Source: a virus. From it: DNA of 45,353 nt. Where the stretch lies: positions 1-45,353 of the IMG/VR virus record IMGVR_UViG_3300048591_001361; one strand, given 5' to 3'. A program made the position numbers and the translations under genes. Under the pieces are notes generated by a model. It worked only from the letters and a program-made list of their open reading frames with translations. It had not been told where the DNA came from and did no database searches. Each line of letters opens with the position of its first letter. Within the stretch, counting starts at the first letter, position 1. Positions 1-6,495 of the stretch are shown here, piece by piece.

Positions 1-127
1 CCGATTGGTGTCTGAAGTGGAGGCTTGGTGTCCGCCCGGTGTCCGCTTTTGGGATTTCATAATAATGCGGAATATTGATAATGAAGCACATGAGTGCTTC
101 ATTATCGAGATAGTGACCCGGCTGGGG
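1..127. repeat. Left copy of 127-bp terminal direct repeat (circular closure)
   Basis: Bases 1-127 are identical to 45227-45353. The repeat reaches both ends of the window exactly, and 127 is a common maximum assembler k-mer, so it most likely marks a circular molecule cut open in silico rather than a biological terminal repeat. True length is then about 45,226 bp, and coordinate 45227 equals coordinate 1. Confidence 0.95.
77..106. repeat. Perfect 13-bp inverted repeat
   Basis: GATAATGAAGCAC, four bases, then its exact reverse complement. No T-run follows on either strand, so it is not a standard terminator. Its place between the GGTGTCC pairs suggests a recombination core, a directionality-factor site or an mRNA 3' end between repressor and integrase. 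Repeated at 45303-45332 because of the terminal overlap. Confidence 0.75.
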
Positions 128-184
128 TCGCGTTGTTGCCTTATATATCATAGGTTGTGATAGATTGGTGTCCGATTGGTGTCC

Positions 185-562
185 CTATTCGCGATTATCT
201 GCAAGAAAATCTTTAAATTCTGTCTTAAAATTATCTATGTCTGAAACATCGATAAAAAAGGTAACCCCCACTTTATCGGATGTTTTCTCTTTTTCTTTTT
301 CTTGCTTTTTATATAATTCAAGAGGCTCGGCAGCACTTTCAGTGATGCCTTCGATGTCGTCGGCGATCAGTTTAAAGAAATTAAAATCAAGTGCGCGGCA
401 AAAAAGGCGTAGGGTATCCGTGCGCATCTCTGTTGATTCGTAGTATCTGTAGATGTTGTTGCGGGTACAATGAATTTCCCTACCGAGTTCGGTAGGCCCC
501 TTGTTCAGTTGTTCTGCCCTTTTGCGGAGGGCATCTCCTATATGTATACGTTGCGTTGACAT
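185..562 (-). CDS. XRE-type HTH repressor (CI-like)
   Basis: A 125-residue protein whose N-terminal 60 residues (about 7-62) fit a five-helix HTH domain of the XRE/Cro-CI type, with a core around ELGREIHCTRNNIYRYYE. An acidic/basic hydrophilic linker (about 83-95) and a short C-terminal segment follow. There is no LexA-type protease domain, so release from repression is probably not by RecA-stimulated self-cleavage. It is transcribed away from the small HTH gene at 720 and toward the integrase, the usual lysis-lysogeny arrangement. A host-type minus-strand promoter lies about 90 bp upstream. Its role as prophage repressor is inferred from fold and position. Confidence 0.8.
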   Translation of the reverse strand: MSTQRIHIGDALRKRAEQLNKGPTELGREIHCTRNNIYRYYESTEMRTDTLRLFCRALDFNFFKLIADDIEGITESAAEPLELYKKQEKEKEKTSDKVGVTFFIDVSDIDNFKTEFKDFLADNRE

Positions 563-651
563 AACTGCTGCAAATTACTAACAACGTATCGAATTAATAT
601 ACAAATACATGTATCTAACTTGTGTGCGTTAGTGTTGATAAAATTGTAACG

Positions 652-684
652 CAAATGTAGTAATCGAAACGAAACGTAAACAAA
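652..684 (-). promoter_or_regulatory. Promoter for the repressor (TTTG-N21-TACATTTG)
   Basis: On the minus strand a TTTG (complement of 681-684) is followed 21 bp later by TACATTTG (complement of 652-659), a perfect TAnnTTTG -7 box of the Bacteroidota housekeeping sigma factor. The leader to the repressor ATG would be about 85 nt. It faces and overlaps the rightward promoter region for the gene at 720, so one bound regulator could choose between them. A 10-bp palindrome ATACATGTAT lies at 605-614 within the leader. Confidence 0.65.
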
Positions 685-719
685 AAGGTTACACATTTGG
701 ATTTTCAAATAAATACTCA

Positions 720-932
720 ATGGACGAGAAACAAAACCGTACAGAACTCCGAAACCGCCTAAAACAGGGAGATATTACAAAAATATCTACTATGAGCGGT
801 TGCAGTCGTAAAACCGTATACTGTTGGTTTGCGGGCGAGAATGACAACCTTAATATCTCTGAGGCTGTGGCTGATATGCTTGAAGAACGTGAAAAAGCCG
901 ACCTCAGAATAAAGGCGCTAATAAAAACTTAA
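720..932 (+). CDS. Small HTH protein, Cro-like
   Basis: A 70-residue protein with a predicted HTH around residues 19-40 (ITKISTMSGCSRKTVYCWF) and a charged C-terminal helix. It is divergent from the repressor and first in the rightward early operon, the classical Cro position. The -7-like sequence CACATTTG (692-699) about 20 bp upstream is weak and has no clear -33 box, in keeping with a regulated early promoter. Function is inferred from size, fold and position. Confidence 0.7.
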   Translation: MDEKQNRTELRNRLKQGDITKISTMSGCSRKTVYCWFAGENDNLNISEAVADMLEEREKADLRIKALIKT

Positions 933-934
933 CG

Positions 935-1231
935 ATGCCAAAGATCGCCCAACAACCTGTAACGTTAAGCAGATGGTTGCATTCTGCTGTTCAACAGTGC
1001 GAATTTTTATTGCGCACCGGAAGATATCGGCGCAATGCAGAGGATGTACGCAGGTCGTTGGCTTTTTGGAAGCCTTATGTGGGTTGTAACGAGCAACTTT
1101 TAAAGCGAGTGTGCAGCACCCAATATGATAGTTTACTGGGGCTTTTGCCTAGAAACAGGGCTTTTCCCACCAAGACACATCAATTAAACACGCTACTATG
1201 CACCCAAAAATCTACATCGCAGGTCCCGTAA
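935..1231 (+). CDS. Hypothetical early protein
   Basis: A 98-residue basic protein beginning two bases after the stop of the HTH gene and overlapping the next gene by 34 bp. Residues 1-70 look like a compact helical domain rich in Arg, Trp and Cys. The tail lies in the overlap and looks less constrained. No family recognised. Tight spacing supports it being real and in the early operon. Confidence 0.55.
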   Translation: MPKIAQQPVTLSRWLHSAVQQCEFLLRTGRYRRNAEDVRRSLAFWKPYVGCNEQLLKRVCSTQYDSLLGLLPRNRAFPTKTHQLNTLLCTQKSTSQVP

Positions 1232-1533
1232 CCGGTCGGCCTAACCTCAATCTGCCAGCGTTTTTATCTGCGGCCGCACGGCTCGAGATAAGAGGGTATA
1301 ACCCAATTGTGCCGCACAAACTCTTAGAGGGCCTTGACTTTGACCCTGTCAGCGACTATAAGGAAATAATGAAGCTCTGCCTGGGTGAGCTGCTTTCCTG
1401 CCAAGGATTGGCTCAACTCCCCGATTGGCGATACTCGCCCGGTGCCCGCATAGAGGTACAAGTGGCTACATACATCGGCCTCAAGGTGCAGTTGATCGGT
1501 GATTGGAGGAATTTAAATGGAGTAAGACCATGA
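1198..1533 (+). CDS. DUF4406-like nucleoside 2-deoxyribosyltransferase-fold protein
   Basis: A 111-residue protein starting with the motif IYIAGPVTG (residues 5-13), then an NLPAF segment and an alternating helix/strand pattern. This is the signature of DUF4406, a phage-enriched family related to nucleoside 2-deoxyribosyltransferases. Members are thought to act on nucleotides or modified nucleosides, but the substrate here is unknown. It lies in the early operon ahead of other small genes and the methyltransferases, so a part in nucleotide or DNA-base metabolism is reasonable but unproven. Confidence 0.75.
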   Translation: MHPKIYIAGPVTGRPNLNLPAFLSAAARLEIRGYNPIVPHKLLEGLDFDPVSDYKEIMKLCLGELLSCQGLAQLPDWRYSPGARIEVQVATYIGLKVQLIGDWRNLNGVRP

Positions 1534-1829
1534 AATTCATTACCTACATACATTGGTACAACCTCAAGGCTTTGGGCGGCGATGGAGCCAACTTCGTGGC
1601 TGGAGTTATGCGCTCATTTGCCCATCGGCTATTGGCCGATGAGCTCGAGCGCGCCCAGCTGCTTGAATCCCTTGCCGAACGCATTGCCTCAATAAACGAA
1701 AAAATGGGGTTGCCCTCCGGCGGCTACCAAGCAGAAATAGAATATCTGGGTGCCGAGCGGCGCATTACCGCCACTGTGTTCGGTATTGCTACCCTCCACA
1801 TTGTGCCCCTCAACGACCTTCCGCTATGA
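1530..1829 (+). CDS. Hypothetical early protein
   Basis: A 99-residue protein from ATG 1530, which is preferred over an in-frame TTG at 1503. The ATG overlaps the preceding stop region by four bases. Helices occupy residues 20-60 (FAHRLLADELERAQLLESLA) and a short beta-rich end follows. It overlaps the next gene by an ATGA-type junction. No family recognised. Confidence 0.6.
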   Translation: MKFITYIHWYNLKALGGDGANFVAGVMRSFAHRLLADELERAQLLESLAERIASINEKMGLPSGGYQAEIEYLGAERRITATVFGIATLHIVPLNDLPL

Positions 1830-2188
1830 AAAAAGGTTGCCAACAATATTTCATTGCTCAAGAATTGGTTTGGGGCGAATTGTTTGATGATGAATATCAA
1901 GAATATCTGCGGCAAAGCGGCGGAACATCAGACGAGATAAGCGTGGGGCTATATCGCGACATGAGATCTGCTTTAGAAACGCGTCTGAAGATGCAAAAGC
2001 GCGAGGAGTTGCAAAGACTGGAACACCTGACGCTGCCCCAACTGCGCAACATAGCAAACACATATACCCACCCTGTGGATACTCCCGCATCGCTTCTTCT
2101 GCGCAAATGGAAGCAATTTGACGGGTGGTTTACCCGAAACTTTGGTTGGTTTTTTACGAACGGGAATAAAATAGGGACCTATGAATAA
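1826..2188 (+). CDS. Hypothetical early protein
   Basis: A 120-residue protein translationally coupled to the gene before it (four-base overlap). It is mainly helical and charged, with an aromatic C-terminal part (FDGWFTRNFGWFFTNG). No family recognised. Confidence 0.6.
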   Translation: MKKGCQQYFIAQELVWGELFDDEYQEYLRQSGGTSDEISVGLYRDMRSALETRLKMQKREELQRLEHLTLPQLRNIANTYTHPVDTPASLLLRKWKQFDGWFTRNFGWFFTNGNKIGTYE

Positions 2189-2245
2189 GGCGAGCGCATC
2201 AGATCTCTTAATTACAGTAATGTCTAATTTTAATTTTAATTCACT

Positions 2246-2461
2246 ATGATTTACCTTTCAATTGTGGCTGTGGCGGCCATTGGCGCCTACGGCTATATTT
2301 TCTACCAGTATCGGGTATTGGCTGACGAACTCAGAACCCAAACGGCATTATTGCTTGATCAACTCAATGCACTCCGGCAATATAAGGAAGAAATCAAAGC
2401 CTTACGACAACGCATTGCGGAAATAGACACTAAAGCCAAAAAATGGGGGTGGAAACTATGA
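2246..2461 (+). CDS. Small membrane-anchored coiled-coil protein
   Basis: A 71-residue protein with one N-terminal membrane span (about residues 2-20) followed by a heptad-like helix to the end. It follows a short AT-rich gap and ends in an ATGA overlap with the next gene. The shape resembles small inner-membrane phage proteins, but it is far from the lysis genes, so a spanin role is unlikely. Function unknown. Confidence 0.6.
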   Translation: MIYLSIVAVAAIGAYGYIFYQYRVLADELRTQTALLLDQLNALRQYKEEIKALRQRIAEIDTKAKKWGWKL

Positions 2462-2754
2462 ATATTCAATTTCTGGTTAGGCGCAGCGTTGACAACAAGC
2501 AGATAGAAGTAGGGCATTACAGTTCTACCGGCACCTGGCACATCGAGAGTAGCCATGCCACACCCGCATTGGCGGCCATGCATGTGCGCTGGCTCAATGG
2601 AGGATCGCCTCTCACTGACATCGATTTGGTGCTCCTGATAAAAATAGGGCAACTGGCCCACCAAGCGCACTGCGCCCCCAAAACCCAACGCACATTGATA
2701 CTTGCCGAAGCCGAAGCTTACTATGAAGCACTCAGCCCCGAATACAAGCCCTGA
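2458..2754 (+). CDS. Hypothetical early protein
   Basis: A 98-residue protein. ATG 2458 is chosen because it forms an ATGA overlap with the preceding stop; an in-frame ATG at 2443 would add five residues. The start is beta-rich (MNIQFLVRRSVDNKQIEVGH) and a helical second half follows. No family recognised. Confidence 0.55.
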   Translation: MNIQFLVRRSVDNKQIEVGHYSSTGTWHIESSHATPALAAMHVRWLNGGSPLTDIDLVLLIKIGQLAHQAHCAPKTQRTLILAEAEAYYEALSPEYKP

Positions 2755-2884
2755 ACCCCTGCGGGTAGATGGGCGCACGTATGTGTTTACCTCTGACATT
2801 GAGCGTGCACAGCGGTTCTTAATTAGGGTAGCGGCAATGCGTCGCCGCCAAAGAAGATGTTTAATTATTAAAAATCTGAAGTAA
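2723..2884 (+). CDS. Small hypothetical protein
   Basis: About 53 residues from ATG 2723, overlapping the previous gene by 32 bp. It has a strand-rich centre (LRVDGRTYVFTSD) and a strongly basic tail (MRRRQRRCLIIKNLK) that could bind nucleic acid. It is the last gene before the attC-like hairpin. An upstream in-frame TTG at 2702 is less likely. Confidence 0.45.
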   Translation: MKHSAPNTSPEPLRVDGRTYVFTSDIERAQRFLIRVAAMRRRQRRCLIIKNLK

Positions 2885-2919
2885 TGCAAGGAGAAAACAG
2901 CCGGGAAACGAAAAGTAAA

Positions 2920-3054
2920 GCACAACGGCAAAGTATATGAAACGTAGGGGAATGTTGAGGTGGAGCGAACCGATTAGCAGAATGGTAGATACCACCACTA
3001 ACTTAAAGGATACGCAGTTCGCCCCTATGTTTTCATATACAATGTTGTGGGTGC
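2920..3054. repeat. Large imperfect inverted repeat, attC-like
   Basis: Three paired blocks form one long stem: CACAAC (2921-2926) with GTTGTG (3044-3049), GTATATGAAA (2933-2942) with TTTCATATAC (3031-3040), and TAGGGG (2945-2950) with CCCCTA (3022-3027). Unpaired spacers separate the blocks and the loop is about 70 nt. Outer boxes containing AAC/GTT with asymmetric interruptions resemble integron attC sites, which fold as single-stranded hairpins. It sits directly upstream of one AT-rich gene unlike its neighbours. A structured RNA leader is the main alternative. Confidence 0.6.
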
Positions 3055-3080
3055 GAATTCGAAACGATAAACTTAGAATT

Positions 3081-3635
3081 ATGAAAAAAGGAATTGAAAG
3101 CTTAAAAGCAGCAGTACAACATGATACTGAACAATACGAAAACTGCTTCAACGAAAATGGTTGTGACCACGAATTTACACGCATTGTTCCCGAAACAAAT
3201 CCTAAACTAATCGCAATGGGATTTTCCGAATCCTGCATTAGTGTTTCTAAATGTTCTCATAAATATTGTGATAAATACAAATGGGTAATTGAAAGAGCAA
3301 AACATTATGCTGAAAAAACTGGCAAAACCTATGAAGAAGTAATTGAAATATGGGAAAGCAACCGCACGTATTGGTATATGAATTATTACCAAGATTCCAA
3401 CCAGCCGCTAAACGGAAGAAAAAAGACTGCTGAACAGGTTATTAAAACTTCCGAAAGAATCGAGTTCTTAAAAAAAGAAATTGATACGTATGATTTTCTT
3501 TCGACTACTTTAACTCAAGAACATCAACAATCGGTTAAAAATGACATTTTAATGAAGGTCGAAAACATGAAACGTGAGCTTTCTGATTGTCAATCGAGAA
3601 TAAAATTATATGAAATTAGCTGTTTCGCTTCTTAA
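3081..3635 (+). CDS. Cysteine-rich hypothetical cassette gene
   Basis: A 184-residue protein from ATG 3081. The longer reading to 2937 runs through the inverted repeat and is rejected. The first 70 residues hold paired cysteines and histidines (CFNENGCDHEF near 21-31 and CSHKYCDKYKW further on) that could bind zinc. The second half is a long charged helical region, probably coiled coil. The gene is more AT-rich than its neighbours and is flanked by the hairpin upstream and about 100 bp of very AT-rich sequence downstream. This fits recent acquisition as a single-gene cassette. Function unknown. Confidence 0.7.
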   Translation: MKKGIESLKAAVQHDTEQYENCFNENGCDHEFTRIVPETNPKLIAMGFSESCISVSKCSHKYCDKYKWVIERAKHYAEKTGKTYEEVIEIWESNRTYWYMNYYQDSNQPLNGRKKTAEQVIKTSERIEFLKKEIDTYDFLSTTLTQEHQQSVKNDILMKVENMKRELSDCQSRIKLYEISCFAS

Positions 3636-3737
3636 ACTGAGCGATAACTTCGGAATATACCCAGCTTTAAAATTTTTAAATTAATCAATTAAAAACAAAT
3701 AAAATCGGTAACCTAAAAAATTAAATTAATTAATTAA

Positions 3738-3992
3738 ATGCAACTCAATCTTTTCACTTCTACCGGAATCTACTGCGGCGTGTGTGGCAACGACCACGGA
3801 CGTCGAGAAGATAAACCTGACTTTTGGGCGGGTTTTTTTGATGCAGACACAGCGGGGTTTGTCGGCCTAAAATGCAGGGACAAGCATTACCGCAAAAAAC
3901 AGTTGCCCACCGGCGGTGTAACCTACTCGGAAATGCCGGTATCTATAGCCGGTGCCGGGATATTTCGCTCGATACAAGGGAGGGGCAAGTGA
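3738..3992 (+). CDS. Small Cys-containing protein coupled to the cytosine methyltransferase
   Basis: An 84-residue protein with CGVCGNDHGRR near its start and a later Cys/His pair (LKCRDKHY), a possible zinc knuckle. Its stop overlaps the GTG start of the cytosine methyltransferase by four bases, which implies translational coupling and perhaps a shared function. No family recognised. Confidence 0.6.
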   Translation: MQLNLFTSTGIYCGVCGNDHGRREDKPDFWAGFFDADTAGFVGLKCRDKHYRKKQLPTGGVTYSEMPVSIAGAGIFRSIQGRGK

Positions 3993-5659
3993 ATCCGGAG
4001 TTTATTGTAGTAGATCTTTTCTGCGGAGCCGGCGGCACCACCCTCGGCTATGAGCTATCGGGCAAAGCCATAGTAGTGGCGGCTTTAAATCACGACTCCA
4101 AGGCCATTAGAAGCCATTGGCGCAACCACCCCAATGTGACGCATTTTGAGGAAGATGTGCGCACCTTGCGCATGGCGGGGTTAATGAAATTGGTAACCGA
4201 AGCGCGGCGGCGGTATCCGCAAGCGCGCCTGGTATTATGGGCGAGCTTAGAATGCACCAATTTCAGTAAGGCGAAAGGCGGGCAGCCGCGCAAGGCAGAC
4301 AGCCGTACATTGGCTTGGGCGTTGGTTAGATACGTCGACGCGCTGCGGCCCGATCTCATTAAGATTGAAAATGTAGTGGAATTTATGGCTTGGGGACCAC
4401 TTGACGAAAACGGTAAACCCCAGAGCCGCCGCAACGGAGAGAGTTGGCTAAAGTGGAGGAAAAAGATATGCAGCCGCGGGTATGTGGATAGTTGGCGCGA
4501 ATTGAACGCTGCCGACTATGGGGCCTACACTAGTCGCAACCGCTTGTTTGGCATTTTTGCGCGATGTGAATCTTGGATAAAGTGGCCTGAGCCGACCCAC
4601 GCCAAAAAGCCGGGCGAAGGCACCCTTTTTGCGCAGCGCAAAAAGTGGCGTGCAGTGCGCGAGGTGCTGGATATGCACAATACAGGGCACAGTATTTTTT
4701 GGCGCACAAAACCCTTGGTGGATAAGACCTTGGAGCGGGTGTATGCTGGCCTAATCAAGTTTGTAGCCGGTGGTAAAAATCAATTCTTGGCCAAAATATA
4801 TGCCGTGAGCTCTACCAGCCCCGGAGTATACGATATAGGCACTACGGCGCACACCATTACCACTCGCGATTCACAAGCACTGGTTCAGGCCGAGTTTATC
4901 ACCAAATACTACAGCGGTGTGCCCATGAGTAAGAATATTCCTATATCGGGTCCGGCGGGCACCATAAAAACCAAAGATGGCCAAGCGTTGGTTTTTTTGG
5001 CTAAGAATTACAGCGGGGCCCACAATATACAAGGTGTGGAAGTGCCGTTGCACACCATTCCCACAAAAGATAAGTTTGCGGTAGTAGAAGCGCGATTTAT
5101 GAACCGCCAATATTCGCAGGGCACACCCATTGCGAGCATTGACAGCCCCGGCGACACCATCACCACTGTACCAAAGCAACAGGTAGTAAGCGCGTGGTTG
5201 TTGAACCATAACTTCAGTAATATCGGTGGCCATGTAGATGAACCTTCACCTACATTATTGGCCTCGCGCAAACACTATTATATTGTTAATCCGAGTTGGA
5301 CCGGTGCCCAAGCCGATATAGAACTTCCGTGCCCCACAGTGATTGCCCGGCAGGACAAATCGCCATTATATCTCATAGCTTGCGAAGAAGGCAATGTGGC
5401 GGTGCCGGTGTATGACACAGATAGCGGTGTAATGAAACGCATCAAGGCATTTATGGCGCTCTACAACATTATTGACATCAAGATGCGTATGCTGTCTGTT
5501 CGGGAATTGCTGCGTATACAGGGTTTTGGCGACCAATATATATTGGAGGGAAGCCAGGCGGACCAAAAAAAATTTATAGGCAATAGTGTAGAGCCTCATG
5601 TAGTATGCGCATGGGTCAATGCGTTGGTGATTGACCGCGCCCAAACGGATGCGGCATGA
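3989..5659 (+). CDS. DNA cytosine-5 methyltransferase with repeated target-recognition region
   Basis: A 556-residue C5 methyltransferase that transfers methyl from S-adenosylmethionine to cytosine in DNA. Motif I is DLFCGAGGTTLGYE (residues 9-22). Motif IV is ASLECTNFSKAKGG with probable catalytic Cys89, where Glu replaces the usual Pro before Cys. Motif VI is IENVVEF, a motif VIII-like element is SRNRLFG, and motifs IX-X lie near the C-terminus (SVRELLRIQGF, FIGNSVEPHVV). Between VIII and IX about six degenerate repeats of 30-40 residues recur with a P-x-x-T-I-x-T-K-D-like core, an enlarged target-recognition region. The start is GTG 3989, preceded by GGGAGGGG and overlapping the upstream stop; no conserved motif lies further upstream. 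Likely role is self-protection from host restriction. Confidence 0.9.
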   Translation: MNPEFIVVDLFCGAGGTTLGYELSGKAIVVAALNHDSKAIRSHWRNHPNVTHFEEDVRTLRMAGLMKLVTEARRRYPQARLVLWASLECTNFSKAKGGQPRKADSRTLAWALVRYVDALRPDLIKIENVVEFMAWGPLDENGKPQSRRNGESWLKWRKKICSRGYVDSWRELNAADYGAYTSRNRLFGIFARCESWIKWPEPTHAKKPGEGTLFAQRKKWRAVREVLDMHNTGHSIFWRTKPLVDKTLERVYAGLIKFVAGGKNQFLAKIYAVSSTSPGVYDIGTTAHTITTRDSQALVQAEFITKYYSGVPMSKNIPISGPAGTIKTKDGQALVFLAKNYSGAHNIQGVEVPLHTIPTKDKFAVVEARFMNRQYSQGTPIASIDSPGDTITTVPKQQVVSAWLLNHNFSNIGGHVDEPSPTLLASRKHYYIVNPSWTGAQADIELPCPTVIARQDKSPLYLIACEEGNVAVPVYDTDSGVMKRIKAFMALYNIIDIKMRMLSVRELLRIQGFGDQYILEGSQADQKKFIGNSVEPHVVCAWVNALVIDRAQTDAA

Positions 5660-6489
5660 ATAAGCACCTGAACATTATCTCATATTTTGGGGGGAAATTC
5701 CCTCACCTCAGTTGGTTGATTCCGCTGTTGCCCAAGGGTGATTATCACTTTGTAGACGCGATGTGCGGTGCTGCGAATGTGGCGCTCAATGTTACGTATC
5801 CGCTTATCACTATCAACGATCTGAACGACGATGTGATGAACCTATATAGGGTTTTGCGGGAGCAACCCGAAGAGTTTAAACGCGCGGTGTATTTTACCCC
5901 TTTTAGCCGCGCCGAGCTGTATCGCGCGCTCACATATCGGCGCCGATCGGACAGGGTGGAGTGGGCTCGAAATTTTTACGTGCGATGCCAGTTGGGTTTT
6001 GGCGCCAATGGTGCGCAGAACAGGCATAAAGGCGCGGGAATGGAATATGAGCTGCAGCGTTCTGCTTTTTACCGCGTTGATAATTGGAATGTAAAGCTGG
6101 CGAAGCTCGATGAGATTGTAAGCAAACTCCGGCATATGCAGATAGAGAGTAGAGATGTGATGGAACTTATAGACCGGGTAGATCGACCACAAACCATACT
6201 GTATGTCGACCCACCTTATTTGCGCAGCACTCGCAGCGACAACAAAAGGTACAAACACGAAACCGACGATGCTTTCCACGAAAAATTGCTCTGTACCCTA
6301 GGGCAGGTGAGACACGCATATGTAGCACTTAGCGGATATCATAGTGATATGTATGCATCGGTATTAGGCGACTGGCACATTACCCGCGGACCCGAAACTC
6401 GAAGCAACGTGAAAAAGCGCAAAGTGCGGGAATGCTTGTGGACTAATTATAACCCTGCTGTAATTAACGGGCAAATGGAATTATTTTAA
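5656..6489 (+). CDS. DNA adenine-N6 methyltransferase, Dam/D12 class
   Basis: A 277-residue D12-class methyltransferase. It has the N-terminal YFGGK (10-14), the AdoMet-binding FVDAMCGAANV (32-42) and the catalytic DPPY (185-188). The product would be N6-methyladenine in a short target that cannot be read from sequence. It overlaps the cytosine methyltransferase by four bases, so the two are coupled. No restriction endonuclease is nearby, so this is an orphan pair, common in phages that mask their DNA. Confidence 0.92.
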   Translation: MNKHLNIISYFGGKFPHLSWLIPLLPKGDYHFVDAMCGAANVALNVTYPLITINDLNDDVMNLYRVLREQPEEFKRAVYFTPFSRAELYRALTYRRRSDRVEWARNFYVRCQLGFGANGAQNRHKGAGMEYELQRSAFYRVDNWNVKLAKLDEIVSKLRHMQIESRDVMELIDRVDRPQTILYVDPPYLRSTRSDNKRYKHETDDAFHEKLLCTLGQVRHAYVALSGYHSDMYASVLGDWHITRGPETRSNVKKRKVRECLWTNYNPAVINGQMELF

Positions 6490-6495
6490 ATAGAG

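Larger units (their letters stand above)
1..184. other. Probable attP region with paired arm-type sites
   Basis: The integrase-repressor intergenic region, which really begins at 45212 across the join. It holds six copies of GGTGTCC (one is GGTGTCT) in three direct pairs, each pair 11 bp apart: 45222 and 7 (=45233), 27 and 38, 167 and 178. Two pairs lie on one side and one pair on the other of a roughly 120-bp centre. Paired direct arm sites flanking a core is the standard attP design for tyrosine integrases with an arm-binding domain, which the neighbouring integrase appears to have. The centre contains a palindrome (77-106) and a GC-rich stretch (about 112-132). The exact core cannot be fixed without the host junctions. 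Confidence 0.7.

Noticed and set aside
2359-2931. A 190-codon minus-strand frame
   Set aside because: It crosses three overlapping, ATGA-coupled plus-strand genes and has no motif or start signal.
2937-3080. Upstream extension of the cassette gene
   Set aside because: It would translate one arm and the loop of the inverted repeat; ATG 3081 gives the natural N-terminus.
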